Assembly (NCBI GenBank): GCA_024636555.1
Contig: JAGXGW010000043.1
Coordinates: forward strand, 1-33,045
DNA: 33,045 nt
DNA from: Paracoccaceae bacterium
GTDB taxonomy: Bacteria; Pseudomonadota; Alphaproteobacteria; Rhodobacterales; Rhodobacteraceae
Reading direction: 5' to 3'
Shown: positions 1 through 8,131 of the stretch, one piece after another
Position numbering within the stretch: position 1 is the stretch's first letter
Layout: every line of letters begins with the position of its first letter
Position numbers and translations under genes: made by a program
Notes under the pieces: generated by a model
Seen by the model: the letters and a program-made list of their open reading frames with translations, nothing else
What the model was told of the DNA's origin: nothing
Databases searched by the model: none

Positions 1-153
1 CACCGCCGTGCCCAGCACCGCATAGAGCGGCAGCGTGATCATCGTGAATGTGCCCAGCACGAAAGCCGCCATGCCACGGCGGGGAAGCGAGCGGTGCGGC
101 CAGAGCCTCAGGCTGCGGTTGTGATGTTCGTCGGCGGTCCAGGAATAGGGCAT
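1..153 (-). CDS. DUF2244 domain protein, N-terminal fragment
   Basis: The frame starts at the ATG complementary to 151-153 and runs off the left edge, so only the first 51 residues are seen. They begin MPYSWTADEHHNRSLRLWPH and continue with a basic RSLPRRG stretch, then a hydrophobic membrane segment (roughly residues 29-51). This pattern, a short soluble head with LWPHRSLP followed by membrane segments, is what I recognise as the DUF2244 family of small inner-membrane proteins, whose biochemical role is unknown. In Rhodobacterales such genes sit next to cytochrome oxidase genes, which fits ctaD lying upstream on the same strand. The 495-base gap from ctaD and the terminator inside it suggest separate transcription. 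The C-terminal part is outside the window. Confidence 0.72.
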   Translation of the reverse strand, partial: MPYSWTADEHHNRSLRLWPHRSLPRRGMAAFVLGTFTMITLPLYAVLGTAV

Positions 154-648
154 GAGAAAAACCGGATGCTTGTTCTGATTTATTGCAACCGAACCTAAGT
201 CCTTTTGGCCGTGGGTAAAGGCTGAATTGCTGTGCAGATGTGCCGCAGGCCGCAGCCTCTGTCACGCGGCTTGGGAGCGACCTGACGAAAGGTTTCCGGG
301 CTAGGCGTTGCGGTCGTGACAGGCTGTTCTGCGGAACTTCTTCGCCGTTCAGGTCTGCCCTTGCGCGGAACAAGGCGCGAAGCGCCGCCGCGCATCGCCG
401 GGCCGCCCCCCGGCACGGCGATTTGGCTGATGCAAGCGCGGGGTCTAAAGGTCAAAGGATTTGGCGGGCAACTTCCATAGCGGAAGCTTGCATCGCCGCA
501 CCGTGGCCCGTCGCTGCGCGGATCGTTGACAGTCCGCCCAAGGCTCCAGGGGGTCTTAGGGCATTGTGTCAGCAGGCCAACATCTTCAACCATCGTCAAC
601 CCCAATGCAAAAGGGCCCCGCAGGGCCCTTTCGTGTTCGTGTCTTGCC
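154..648. other. Gene-free gap between ctaD and the DUF2244 gene
   Basis: About 495 bases without a frame I would call a gene. Frames crossing it on both strands are arginine/proline-rich, have no recognisable domain and run into ctaD antisense. The only clear element is the ctaD terminator at its right edge. The promoter of the DUF2244 gene should lie near 160-250, but I see no convincing box pair. Confidence 0.5.
609..631 (-). terminator. Intrinsic terminator of ctaD
   Basis: An inverted repeat pairs AAGGGCCC (611-618) with GGGCCCTT (623-630) around a four-base loop. Read on the minus strand it is followed by a run of T (complement of 609-612). It sits 18 bases beyond the ctaD stop codon, the expected place for a Rho-independent terminator. 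Confidence 0.8.
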
Positions 649-2322
649 TTAGTGGGCGTGCTGCTTGTCCCAGTCTTCGCGCTTGGGAAGCTGCTCGAAC
701 GTATGCTCGGGCGGCGGGCTGGGCAGGGTCCATTCCAGCGTATCGGCATATTCGTTCCAATAGTTGTTCTGGGTGACGCGGGCGCCACGGAACAGCGAGT
801 AGAAGATGATGCCGAAGAAGAAGATGAACGAAGCGAAGGAGATGAACGCGCCGATCGAGGACCAGTAGTTCCACAGGGCGTAAGCCTCGGGATAGTCGAT
901 GTAACGGCGGGGCATACCCTGACGTCCCAGGAAGTGCTGCGGGAAGAACGTCAGGTTGGAGCCGAGGAACATCGTCCAGAAGTGCAGCTTGCCTGCCCAT
1001 TCCGGATAGTGCCGTCCGGTCATCTTCCCGAAGTAGAAGTAGATCCCCGCAAAGATGGCAAACACCGCCCCCAGTGACATCACATAGTGGAAGTGGGCCA
1101 CCACATAGTAGGTGTCATGATAGGCTCGGTCGATCGCCGCCTGGCTGAGCACGATGCCGGTCACGCCGCCGACCGTGAACAGGAACAGGAAGCCGAAAGC
1201 CCAGAGCATCGGTGTCTCAAACGAGACGGAGCCGCCCCACATCGTGGCGATCCAGCTGAACACCTTCACCCCGGTGGGCACGGCAATCACCATCGTGGCC
1301 ATCATGAAGTAGGACTGCTGCGTCAGCGACATCCCCACAGTGTACATGTGGTGCGCCCAGACAACGAAGCCCAGCGCGCCGATCGCGATGATCGCCCAGA
1401 CCATCGGCAGATAACCGAAGATGGGTTTGCGCGAGAAGGTCGCGATGACGTGGCTGATGATACCGAAGCCGGGAAGGATGATGATATACACTTCCGGGTG
1501 ACCAAAGAACCACAGGATGTGCTGGTAGAGCACCGGATCACCGCCACCGGCGGGATCAAAGAAGGTGGTGCCGAAGTTGCGGTCGGTCAGCAACATCGTG
1601 ATGGCGCCCGCCAGAACCGGCAGCGACAGCAGGATCAGCCACGAGGTGACAAAGATCGACCACGCAAACAGCGGCACCTTGAACAGCGTCATGCCGGGGG
1701 CACGCATGTTCAGGAAGGTGGTGATCATGTTGATCGCGCCAAGGATCGAAGAGGCACCCGAGACGTGGACCGCGAAGATCGCCAGATCAAGGGAGAACCC
1801 GCCTTCCAGCGTAGAGAGCGGCGGATAGAGCACCCAGCCCACGCCAGAACCGAGTTGATCGTTGCCGCCCGGTGCCAGCAGCGAGGCGACGCCCAGCGCG
1901 GTACCTGCGACATACATCCAGTGCGACAGGTTGTTCATGCGCGGGAAAGCCATATCCGGCGCGCCGATCTGCAGCGGCATGAAGTAGTTGCCGAATCCCC
2001 CGAACAGGGCGGGAATCACGACGAAGAACATCATCAGGACACCGTGATAGGTGATCATCACGTTCCACAGGTGGCCGTTCGGTGTGCAGTCACGGGCGGA
2101 ATCCGCGATGAAACGCGCGCCTTCCATGCACATGTACTGGACACCCGGTTCCATCAGTTCCATCCGCATATAGATGGTGAAGGTGACGGAGATCAGACCG
2201 ACGAATGCCGATGTGATCAGGTAAAGGATGCCGATATCCTTATGGTTCGTGGACATGAACCAACGGGTAAAGAACCCGCGCGGGTCCTCATGTTCTTGGC
2301 TGTGAATGGCTGCGTCGGCCAT
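649..2322 (-). CDS. ctaD: Cytochrome c oxidase subunit I (aa3-type)
   Basis: Encodes 557 residues, the normal length for bacterial aa3 oxidase subunit I. This subunit carries heme a, heme a3 and CuB in the inner membrane, reduces O2 to water and pumps protons. The N-terminus has the family signature [17 protein letters not shown]. The first helices contain [10 protein letters not shown] (a heme a histidine region), and the catalytic [17 protein letters not shown] block carries the CuB histidine-tyrosine pair. [15 protein letters not shown] holds the late heme-ligand histidines. About twelve hydrophobic segments are visible. The start is supported by an AGGAGG-type ribosome site just upstream (about 2331-2337, complement). 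Subunits II and III are not in the window, so ctaD stands alone here, with cytochrome c2 (cycA), a possible electron donor, upstream on the same strand. Confidence 0.97.
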   Translation of the reverse strand: MADAAIHSQEHEDPRGFFTRWFMSTNHKDIGILYLITSAFVGLISVTFTIYMRMELMEPGVQYMCMEGARFIADSARDCTPNGHLWNVMITYHGVLMMFFVVIPALFGGFGNYFMPLQIGAPDMAFPRMNNLSHWMYVAGTALGVASLLAPGGNDQLGSGVGWVLYPPLSTLEGGFSLDLAIFAVHVSGASSILGAINMITTFLNMRAPGMTLFKVPLFAWSIFVTSWLILLSLPVLAGAITMLLTDRNFGTTFFDPAGGGDPVLYQHILWFFGHPEVYIIILPGFGIISHVIATFSRKPIFGYLPMVWAIIAIGALGFVVWAHHMYTVGMSLTQQSYFMMATMVIAVPTGVKVFSWIATMWGGSVSFETPMLWAFGFLFLFTVGGVTGIVLSQAAIDRAYHDTYYVVAHFHYVMSLGAVFAIFAGIYFYFGKMTGRHYPEWAGKLHFWTMFLGSNLTFFPQHFLGRQGMPRRYIDYPEAYALWNYWSSIGAFISFASFIFFFGIIFYSLFRGARVTQNNYWNEYADTLEWTLPSPPPEHTFEQLPKREDWDKQHAH

Positions 2323-2433
2323 GCGGTTGCCTCCTGTGGTGGTGTTCTGGCGCGAAAAAAGACTCCCCGCGCGGCTTTCTTTGACTGTTTAGAATGGCTG
2401 ACCTCTAACGGCAATCCGAGAATTGAATACGAA

Positions 2434-2447
2434 ACAATGTATATTGT
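2434..2447. promoter_or_regulatory. Short palindrome upstream of ctaD, possible operator
   Basis: ACAAT (2434-2438) and ATTGT (2443-2447) form a perfect 5-bp inverted repeat with a 4-base centre, in the 270-base AT-rich gap ahead of ctaD. It does not match the FNR consensus. It could be a transcription-factor site, but it is short enough to occur by chance. Confidence 0.25.
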
Positions 2448-2516
2448 CGCACCTTGCCGGTGTCAGAGCCCGCTATCCTATGCTGCTCACAACAATATAA
2501 GGCCATTGCAGGCAAA

Positions 2517-2540
2517 GAAAAACCCGGCGCGGGGCCGGGC
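2517..2540 (-). terminator. Intrinsic terminator of cycA
   Basis: CCCGGC (2523-2528) pairs with GCCGGG (2534-2539) across a 5-base loop. On the minus strand the stem is followed directly by a run of five T (complement of 2518-2522). It lies about 55 bases beyond the cycA stop and before the ctaD promoter region. Confidence 0.8.
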
Positions 2541-2565
2541 TCTCTTTCGTTTGAATTCTGTCCCG

Positions 2566-2587
2566 GTTCGGGCGGACCCGCCCGAAC
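2566..2587 (-). repeat. Perfect 10-bp inverted repeat after cycA stop
   Basis: GTTCGGGCGG (2566-2575) and CCGCCCGAAC (2578-2587) are exact complements separated by only two bases, starting 9 bases beyond the cycA stop. There is no T tract, so it is not a terminator by itself. It may be an RNA-stabilising 3' hairpin or a DNA-binding palindrome. Confidence 0.55.
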
Positions 2588-2595
2588 AGGTCCGG

Positions 2596-3030
2596 TCAGT
2601 CTGCCGTCTTTGTCTCTTCGGGGCCGACCGAGGCCAGATAGGCAATCACGTCTTCGGCGCCGCGCGCCAGTTTGAAGCTCATGTTCGAACGCACAGAGCT
2701 GTCACCGGTATATTCGATCAGGAACGCCCGCGGGTCCTGTACGTAGGTCACCAGATTTTCCGCATCCCAGACCAGGCCTTCTTCGGCTGCGGCTTGCAGA
2801 CCGGTGCCGTAGCGGAAGTCCTCCTGTGTGCCGGCCTCGCGTCCGACGATGCCGTAAAGGTTCGGGCCGGTGCGGCCGCCTTTGACGATATCGGTGCCGT
2901 CATCGGCCTGGATCATGTGGCATGCCTTGCATTTGTTGAACTCGCGCTCGCCCTTCGCGGCATCGCCTTCTGCAAATGCAGGGGCGGACAGGGCAATCAT
3001 TGCAAGGGAGGCTGTGATTGGAAATTTCAT
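2596..3030 (-). CDS. cycA: Cytochrome c2 (class I, periplasmic)
   Basis: A 144-residue secreted c-type cytochrome. Residues 1-20 are a Sec signal peptide ending AFA, with cleavage expected before EGDAAKGE. The heme-binding motif CKACH is at 34-38, so Cys34 and Cys37 attach heme and His38 is the proximal ligand. Met117 in SNMSFKLA is the expected distal ligand. TGPNLYGIVGR (54-64) is typical of cytochrome c2 of Rhodobacter relatives. The protein shuttles electrons in the periplasm between the bc1 complex and terminal oxidases, and in phototrophs to the reaction centre. I chose the start at MKFPITAS, because 15 upstream in-frame residues would spoil the signal peptide and GAGGT precedes this ATG. 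It lies downstream of lipB on the same strand but has its own terminator. Confidence 0.93.
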   Translation of the reverse strand: MKFPITASLAMIALSAPAFAEGDAAKGEREFNKCKACHMIQADDGTDIVKGGRTGPNLYGIVGREAGTQEDFRYGTGLQAAAEEGLVWDAENLVTYVQDPRAFLIEYTGDSSVRSNMSFKLARGAEDVIAYLASVGPEETKTAD

Positions 3031-3136
3031 AGGTAAGACCTCATGAGTTTGTTGGGTAGCCGGAGTTTCCTGCACGCAGTGTTACTGCTGAACCGCTGAT
3101 GCGCAACAGGTAATTCGACATTTGCCCGCGGCGCGA

Positions 3137-3787
3137 CTATTCCTCAAAAGTCTCGGAGAACCTGTTTTTCAACGCGCTGTCGAGCGTGGCCATGTCCGCA
3201 GGCAAGCCCAGATCACGCAGACTTGTGACACCATGGTCGCGGATACCGCAGGGCACGATGCCGGAAAAATGCGACAGATCGGGCTCCACGTTGATCGAGA
3301 TTCCGTGAAAGCTGATCCATTTGCGCAGGCGGATGCCGATGGCGGCGATCTTGTCCTCGCGCGGGGTGCCGTCGATGGCAGCCGGTTTGTCGGGACGCTC
3401 GACCCAGACGCCCACGCGGCCCTCGCGGATATGGCCTTGCACGCCGAAATCCGACAAGGTCGAGATGACCCATCCCTCGAGTTGCTGGACGAAGCGGCGC
3501 ACATCATGTCCGCGCCGGCCCACGTCCAGCATCACATAGACAACCCGCTGGCCGGGTCCGTGGTAGGTGTATTGGCCACCGCGTTTGGAGGGAAACACGG
3601 GAAACCTGTCCGGCTCGACCAGATCCTGAAACTGCGCGCTGGTGCCCGCGGTATAGAGCGGGGGATGCTCGAGCAGCCAGATCGCCTCGTCCGCCGACCC
3701 TGCCGCGATGGCGGCCGCGCGGCGCTCCATCTCGCGTTCGGCCAGACGATAATCTGTCACTCCGGGGGATGTGATCCATTCTACCAT
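3137..3787 (-). CDS. lipB: Octanoyl-[acyl-carrier protein]:protein transferase
   Basis: Encodes 216 residues beginning [13 protein letters not shown]. LipB moves the octanoyl group from octanoyl-ACP to the lipoyl domains of 2-oxoacid dehydrogenases and the glycine cleavage H protein, the first step of lipoate synthesis in the cytoplasm. Family motifs are intact: the substrate-pocket block [12 protein letters not shown] at 69-80, the catalytic lysine in EDKIAAIG (Lys146) and the nucleophilic cysteine in IVPCGI (Cys180). The frame is open for 32 codons further upstream, but those residues do not match the family and the ATG at 3785-3787 gives the usual length. A DnaA-box sequence lies about 90 bases upstream. 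Confidence 0.95.
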   Translation of the reverse strand: MVEWITSPGVTDYRLAEREMERRAAAIAAGSADEAIWLLEHPPLYTAGTSAQFQDLVEPDRFPVFPSKRGGQYTYHGPGQRVVYVMLDVGRRGHDVRRFVQQLEGWVISTLSDFGVQGHIREGRVGVWVERPDKPAAIDGTPREDKIAAIGIRLRKWISFHGISINVEPDLSHFSGIVPCGIRDHGVTSLRDLGLPADMATLDSALKNRFSETFEE

Positions 3788-4166
3788 GCGGTGTGTCTTT
3801 CTTCCCGTGCTGGCGCGCGTCGGCCCACAGTTGCCCTGCAGTGCATAATTTCTGCGGGAAAAGCAAATCTTGAGGTTATCCACACGTCATTATTCTCGCA
3901 TCAGCGCGAGAATTTGGTGCGGCTTTTGGCCGGCGCAGCCAAGCCGCTATACCGGAATGACCGCCACCACGTGGCGAACTGACTCGATGGCACCTGCTCC
4001 GCTGATCCGTCGCATTGCCGGGGCTTTGAACGCAAGGCAAAGGCTATCCGGCCCTGCCTTCGTCCGGCGCAACCCTTGCGGACAAACAGGATTGCGCGGG
4101 TCTGCACTTTGTCTCTTCACAAGGCGGCGGGCTTTGTCTATACGGCCCCTCGTTACCAGATCACGT
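3788..4166. other. Gap between lipB and tRNA-Leu with a DnaA box and a hairpin
   Basis: About 380 bases without a supported gene. It contains an exact consensus DnaA box, TTATCCACA, at 3876-3884, and an 8-bp inverted repeat, ATTCTCGC (3892-3899) with GCGAGAAT (3906-3913), both near the lipB promoter side. The rest should contain the tRNA-Leu promoter. One minus-strand frame here is an artefact that reads the tRNA backwards. Confidence 0.5.
3876..3884 (+). promoter_or_regulatory. Consensus DnaA box
   Basis: TTATCCACA matches the E. coli-type DnaA box at all nine positions and lies about 90 bases upstream of the lipB start. A single box can be a DnaA-dependent regulatory site or DnaA titration site, or chance. 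No cluster of further boxes was noticed nearby. Confidence 0.4.
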
Positions 4167-4252
4167 GCGGTCGTGGCGGAATGGTAGACGCGCAGCGTTG
4201 AGGTCGCTGTGGGGTAACTCCCGTGGAAGTTCGAGTCTTCTCGACCGCACCA
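4167..4252 (+). tRNA. tRNA-Leu (anticodon GAG)
   Basis: Acceptor stem GCGGTCG (4167-4173) pairs with CGACCGC (4242-4248), and CCA is encoded at 4250-4252. The anticodon stem CAGCG/CGCTG encloses loop TTGAGGT, giving anticodon GAG, which reads CUC and CUU leucine codons. The long variable arm (around TGGGGTAACTCCCG) is that of a class II tRNA such as tRNA-Leu. The T loop is TTCGAGT. Confidence 0.95.
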
Positions 4253-4258
4253 ATTCTC

Positions 4259-4290
4259 TTCTGAAGACAACCGTTTGTCTGGCATCAGAA
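4259..4290 (+). terminator. Hairpin just after tRNA-Leu, possible terminator or processing signal
   Basis: TTCTGA (4259-4264) pairs with TCAGAA (4285-4290), and inside it AGACAA (4265-4270) pairs with TTGTCT (4275-4280) around a 4-base loop, with GGCA bulged on one side. No T run follows, so ordinary intrinsic termination is doubtful. It begins 7 bases after the CCA end. Confidence 0.35.
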
Positions 4291-4875
4291 TGAGACCCGC
4301 CTGACAAGGGCAAATTCCTTATCAAACCTTTCTCGCGAAAGTCGCCGAAGATCTTTGCGCGATGCGTTCTAAAGGTGTGTGCAAAAAGATGTTTTTACGC
4401 GGCCTCATCGGGATGAGCGTTTCGATACGATTCACATTGACGCTTTACACGGCTGTCTGCGGTCTGCCCGATCCGGATATGTTCTACCTCTAGGTATTTG
4501 ATAATGAATGATAAATTTTCTGAATCCATCAGCGCAATCTTGCATGAAGGCTGATGTCAGGCCCGGTGGTTCCCGCTAAACGTCATTTTTCCAAGATTTT
4601 CTGCGTTCGGCTCAATACAAGTTTATTTTGATGCCAAAATTTGAATGAATTTATCATGCTATATCTGGTGGGAGATCCGGATTTAAATCCACTTAGATCC
4701 ATACCTGTAGTAAGCGCCCATTCTTCAGATCAGAATTAAAGATCAACTTTCAGTAGCTAATTTGCAACAAGCGGATGTGCTCTCCGAGAAGGCTGACCGT
4801 TCATGTTGAAAACGGCTGTTTTGCAGCGGATATTGGAATTCCAACAACAAAAAACGTAAATGAGGCAGAATCACT
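4291..4875. other. Long AT-rich gap upstream of the beta-barrel gene
   Basis: About 585 bases visibly richer in A and T than the flanking genes, with no convincing frame on either strand. It must contain the promoter of the beta-barrel gene and is long enough for regulatory sites, a long 5' untranslated leader or a small RNA. TACCT/AGGTA at 4485-4496 is a short palindrome that may be chance. I recognise nothing else specific. Confidence 0.5.
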
Positions 4876-5574
4876 ATGAAAAGAAACATCTCTCTTGCAA
4901 TCGCAAGTTTCCTCGTCGCCGGCCCGGCATTTGCCGGTAGCTTGGCCCCCGTGTACAATGAGCCGACACCTGCGGTGTCCGCTCCCATGCCGATGATGAC
5001 ACCCGCCTGGACCGGTGGTTATGTCGGTGCCAACCTGAACTACGGCGAAGCTTCGGCTGATGCGGCTGGCGCAGACGGCGACACGCTTTCGCTTCTGGGG
5101 CTTTCCACGACGCTTTCCGAACCCGATGGATATGGCGGATCGGTCCGTGCCGGTTACGACTGGCAAATGGGTCAGGGCGTGTTCGGCCTTGGTGTCGAGT
5201 ACAACTTCGGTGAACTGACCGGAGATGTCGACGGTGAAGGCGCGCCAAGGCTCGGCGTGGACGGAACTCTCGTGATCGATGAAATGGCAACCGTCTTCGC
5301 GCGTGCCGGTTACGCGGTTAGCGATCAGTTCCTTGCCTACGGTCTGCTCGGTTACAGCACCGCATCTTCCACTGCGACCAGTCTGGCTGGTGCCAGCGAA
5401 AACCGCGATCTCGAAGGTTACACTGCCGGTCTGGGCGGTGAATACAAGTTCACCCAGAACTGGTCGACCTATGCTGAATACACCTACACCGATTTCGGCA
5501 CGGTCAGCGACACCGACGGCAATCTTGAAATCGACCTGCACCAGGTGCGTCTTGGTGTAAACTACCGCTTCTGA
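4876..5574 (+). CDS. Outer-membrane beta-barrel protein (OMP_b-brl type)
   Basis: A 232-residue protein with a Sec signal peptide at residues 1-20 (lysine/arginine start, hydrophobic core, ending AFA). A proline-rich linker of about 25 residues follows, then a small barrel of alternating hydrophobic/aromatic strands. The first strand is WTGGYVGANLNYG, later ones include YGGSVRAGYDWQ, VFGLGVEYNFGEL, GYTAGLGGEYKFTQNWS and TYAEYTYTDFG. The chain ends in LGVNYRF, a terminal aromatic suitable for BAM insertion. This is the layout of the opacity/OmpW-like porin-family proteins common in alphaproteobacteria, usually structural or adhesive rather than enzymatic. A GAGG ribosome site precedes the ATG. 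It is monocistronic, with a strong terminator after it. The exact subfamily is not resolved. Confidence 0.85.
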   Translation: MKRNISLAIASFLVAGPAFAGSLAPVYNEPTPAVSAPMPMMTPAWTGGYVGANLNYGEASADAAGADGDTLSLLGLSTTLSEPDGYGGSVRAGYDWQMGQGVFGLGVEYNFGELTGDVDGEGAPRLGVDGTLVIDEMATVFARAGYAVSDQFLAYGLLGYSTASSTATSLAGASENRDLEGYTAGLGGEYKFTQNWSTYAEYTYTDFGTVSDTDGNLEIDLHQVRLGVNYRF

Positions 5575-5608
5575 TCTGTGATCGTCATAATCTTAATATG
5601 ACCGAGAT

Positions 5609-5647
5609 CCGGCCTGTCGGGAAAACCTGACAGGCCGGTTCTTTTTT
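5609..5647 (+). terminator. Strong intrinsic terminator of the beta-barrel gene
   Basis: CCGGCCTGTC (5609-5618) pairs with GACAGGCCGG (5629-5638). The stem continues inward by three pairs (one G-U) to an AAAA loop, and TTCTTTTTT follows. One of the clearest terminators in the window, consistent with an abundant transcript. Confidence 0.93.
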
Positions 5648-5820
5648 GTGGGCGCGGGTCCGGACTGTCACACCACACCGCGTCATGTATCGTGCTGCGC
5701 GGCAGAGCCGAGCAGGCGTTGCGCTGCGACGCGACGTCTTTCCCGATAATCCGGACTTTTCATCCTGCCTCTGACGTGCTGTTATCCGGTGGAATTGTTT
5801 TTCGCAGGGAGGAAATAGGC

Positions 5821-7056
5821 ATGGACATGAACTTCGGGATGCGTCCCGAGAACCGCAAGCTGCTGGACCGCGTCGCGGCAATGATCCGCGACGAGGTCGT
5901 GCCCTTGGAGGATGCGTATCACGCCGAGATCGACAAGGAAGGCCGCTGGCAGTTCACCGCGCGCCAGACTGAGATTCTCGAAGGTCTGAAAGACAAGGCC
6001 AAATCCGAGGGGCTGTGGAACTTCTGGCTGACCGACAGTGACAAGGGTTTTGGCCTGAGCACGGTGGAATACGCCTATTTCGCCGAAGAGATGGGCAAGA
6101 CCCCGCTGGGTGCGGAAGTATTCAACTGTGCCGCGCCCGATACCGGCAACATGGAAGTGTTCGAGCGTTACGGCACACCTGCGATGAAAAAAGAATGGCT
6201 TGCCCCGCTGCTGGAGGGCAAGATCCGCTCGGCCTATCTGATGACAGAACCGAATGTGGCCAGTTCGGATGCCACCAATGTGGCGATGTCCTGCGTGCGC
6301 GACGGTGATCATTACGTGCTGAACGGCGAGAAATGGTGGGCTTCCGGCGCGGGCGATCCGCGCTGCAAGGTCTATATCGTCATGGTCCGCACCGGCGGCG
6401 AGGATGCGCTCAAACATGCCCGCCATTCGATGATCGTGGTGCCCGCCGGCACCGAGGGAATCGAGATCCTGCGCCCGATGGAAGTCTACGGCAATGACGA
6501 TGCGCCGCATGGCCATATGCATATCCGCTTCACCAATGTGCGCGTGCCGGCCGATGCGCTGCTTCTGGGCGAGGGGCGCGGTTTCGAGATCAGCCAGGGA
6601 CGCCTTGGACCCGGCCGTATCCACCATTGCATGCGCGCCATCGGTCAGGCGGAATCGGCGCTTGAACTGATGTGCAAACGCTCGCTGGAGCGCGAGGCGT
6701 TCGGCAAGAAGCTGGCGCAGTTGGGGGCCAACTACGACATCATCGCGGAATGCCGGATGGAAATCGAGATGGCGCGTCTGCTGTGCCTGAAAGCGGCATG
6801 GTACATGGATCAGGGCGACAAGCGCGCTGCGGCCCCGTGGATCAGCCAGATCAAGGTGATCGCGCCCCGCGTGGCGTTGAAAGTCATCGACGAAGCGGTG
6901 CAGATGTTCGGTGGGCAGGGTGTCAGCCAGGATACGCCGCTGGCGCATAAATGGACCCATGTGCGGACATTGCGTCTGGCAGACGGCCCCGATGCGGTGC
7001 ATCGCCGTCAGGTGGCGCGTGCTGAACTGCGGAAATATACGCAGGAAAAAGTCTGA
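5821..7056 (+). CDS. Acyl-CoA dehydrogenase family protein (ACAD10/11-like)
   Basis: Encodes 411 residues from ATG 5821, behind a GGGAGG ribosome site. An upstream in-frame extension is open but unlike the family. The three ACAD regions are visible: an alpha-helical N-terminal domain (1-130, including GFGLSTVEYAYFAEEMG), the beta domain with the FAD/substrate block SAYLMTEPNVASSDATN (about 139-155) and NGEKWWASGAGDPRC, and the C-terminal helical domain with RLGPGRIHHCMRAIGQAE, EAFGKKLAQLGAN, AVQMFGGQGVSQDTPL and TLRLADGPDAVHRRQVAR. The last motif is typical of the ACAD10/ACAD11 branch, which acts on long or hydroxylated acyl chains. The enzyme is a cytoplasmic FAD oxidase passing electrons to ETF. 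Exact substrate is not deducible. It is transcribed alone and ends in a terminator. Confidence 0.92.
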   Translation: MDMNFGMRPENRKLLDRVAAMIRDEVVPLEDAYHAEIDKEGRWQFTARQTEILEGLKDKAKSEGLWNFWLTDSDKGFGLSTVEYAYFAEEMGKTPLGAEVFNCAAPDTGNMEVFERYGTPAMKKEWLAPLLEGKIRSAYLMTEPNVASSDATNVAMSCVRDGDHYVLNGEKWWASGAGDPRCKVYIVMVRTGGEDALKHARHSMIVVPAGTEGIEILRPMEVYGNDDAPHGHMHIRFTNVRVPADALLLGEGRGFEISQGRLGPGRIHHCMRAIGQAESALELMCKRSLEREAFGKKLAQLGANYDIIAECRMEIEMARLLCLKAAWYMDQGDKRAAAPWISQIKVIAPRVALKVIDEAVQMFGGQGVSQDTPLAHKWTHVRTLRLADGPDAVHRRQVARAELRKYTQEKV

Positions 7057-7083
7057 TCCCTGTCGCAGGACAAGGTGGACGGA

Positions 7084-7107
7084 AGGGGGCCTTGGGGTCC
7101 CCTTTTT
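7084..7107 (+). terminator. Intrinsic terminator of the acyl-CoA dehydrogenase gene
   Basis: AGGGGGCC (7084-7091) pairs with GGTCCCCT (7096-7103) around a TTGG loop (one G-U pair), followed by a run of T to 7107. It lies 27 bases after the stop codon. Confidence 0.87.
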
Positions 7108-7282
7108 CGTGAGCGTTTGCAGATCGGTGAAGGGCAGGGCCGTAATGTGCCTTTGCGGGTGAGCCTTGCCGAGATAACGGTGATCCGCCCTGCGCCTGTT
7201 GCATGGGGCGGTTTGCGTTGGGGGCTGTTAGGTTTTATTGCATGCGCCGGAGTAACGGGCTTTTTGTCGGAGTAGCGCCACA

Positions 7283-8104
7283 ATGGGACTGATCGGTGCC
7301 CTGAAACCATGGGCCAGCGCCCGCAAAGCGCGGCTTCGTCAACTTCGGGCAAAGGTATTTCCCGAGAATCGTTCGGCGTTGGCGGTAGTGGCCATCATGA
7401 AGAACGAGGCGCTCAATGTGGAGGAATGGATTGATCATTACATCTGGCAGGGGGCCGATCATCTTTTCATCATCGATAACGGCAGCACGGACAACACCGT
7501 TGCGCGGATCGAGGCATCCCCGCACCGCAGCCGTATCACGCTGCTGTCGCGCCCTGAACCGCACCGGCAGGGCTATCACTATCGTCGTGTGTTTCTGAGC
7601 GAACGGATCAAGCGGCGGTTCCAGTGGCTGATGGTGGCGGATGCGGATGAATTCTGGTTTGCCAAAGGGGCAAAGACGTTGCCCGAGGCGCTAGACCATT
7701 TCGCCGGTATCGACGTGATCTATACCCGCTGGTCGCAGTTCGGTAGCCCCGGTCAGGAGGCGCATCCTGCCGGCTTGCGGCGCGATCTGACGTTGCGCCA
7801 TGCGGCGCTGGGCCCCCATCATGCAACGAAATGGATCGTGCGAACATCAGCTATCGGGCGCAATGCGCTGTTTATCCACAAAATCCGCGGGGCCTGTTCG
7901 TCGCGCACGGTGACGGATACCGATCATTTCCAGTTGAATCACTACATGACCCAGAGCCTGCATTTCTGGCAGAGCGTGAAAATGGCGCGGGGCGATGCCT
8001 CCACACCGGCAGCGGATAAACTCCGGACGATGGCAACCTATGCCGCGTTCAACGATCAGTCGGTTGTGATGGACCGCGCTCTGGCCGACAGGCTGGCTGA
8101 CTGA
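7283..8104 (+). CDS. Glycosyltransferase family 2-like protein
   Basis: A 273-residue protein. After about 33 basic residues comes a nucleotide-diphosphate-sugar fold: LAVVAIMKNEALNVEEWIDH (about 33-52), ADHLFIIDNGSTDNT (the GT-A nucleotide-binding strand), and the metal-binding DADEF in WLMVADADEFWF (about 115-126). This arrangement matches the Glyco_tranf_2_4 group of GT2 proteins often annotated in roseobacters, which transfer sugars to surface polysaccharides or lipids. No membrane segments are visible, so it should be cytoplasmic or peripheral. GGAG lies upstream of the ATG. The gene is not in a polysaccharide cluster, so acceptor and donor are unknown. It converges on the photolyase-like gene with 27 bases between stops. 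Confidence 0.85.
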   Translation: MGLIGALKPWASARKARLRQLRAKVFPENRSALAVVAIMKNEALNVEEWIDHYIWQGADHLFIIDNGSTDNTVARIEASPHRSRITLLSRPEPHRQGYHYRRVFLSERIKRRFQWLMVADADEFWFAKGAKTLPEALDHFAGIDVIYTRWSQFGSPGQEAHPAGLRRDLTLRHAALGPHHATKWIVRTSAIGRNALFIHKIRGACSSRTVTDTDHFQLNHYMTQSLHFWQSVKMARGDASTPAADKLRTMATYAAFNDQSVVMDRALADRLAD

Positions 8105-8131
8105 ACTGGTTCTGGCGCTGGATATGGCCGC

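Noticed and set aside
1087-3036. Plus-strand frame of 649 codons opposite ctaD and cycA
   Set aside because: Rich in His, Asp, Arg and Gln, with no family pattern, and crosses two genes with clear function on the other strand. Typical long antisense frame in high-GC DNA.
3876-3884. DnaA box as sign of a replication origin
   Set aside because: Only one box was noticed, there is no AT-rich unwinding region next to it, and no dnaA, parA or gidA gene is in the window.
3947-4285. Minus-strand frame of 112 codons containing GREDSNFHGSYPTATSTLRVYH
   Set aside because: It reads the tRNA-Leu gene backwards. This peptide is a well-known mis-annotation in alphaproteobacterial genomes; there is no ribosome site and the tRNA fold is certain.
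5782-7002. Minus-strand frame of 406 codons opposite the acyl-CoA dehydrogenase
   Set aside because: Antisense shadow; composition rich in His and Arg and no motif.
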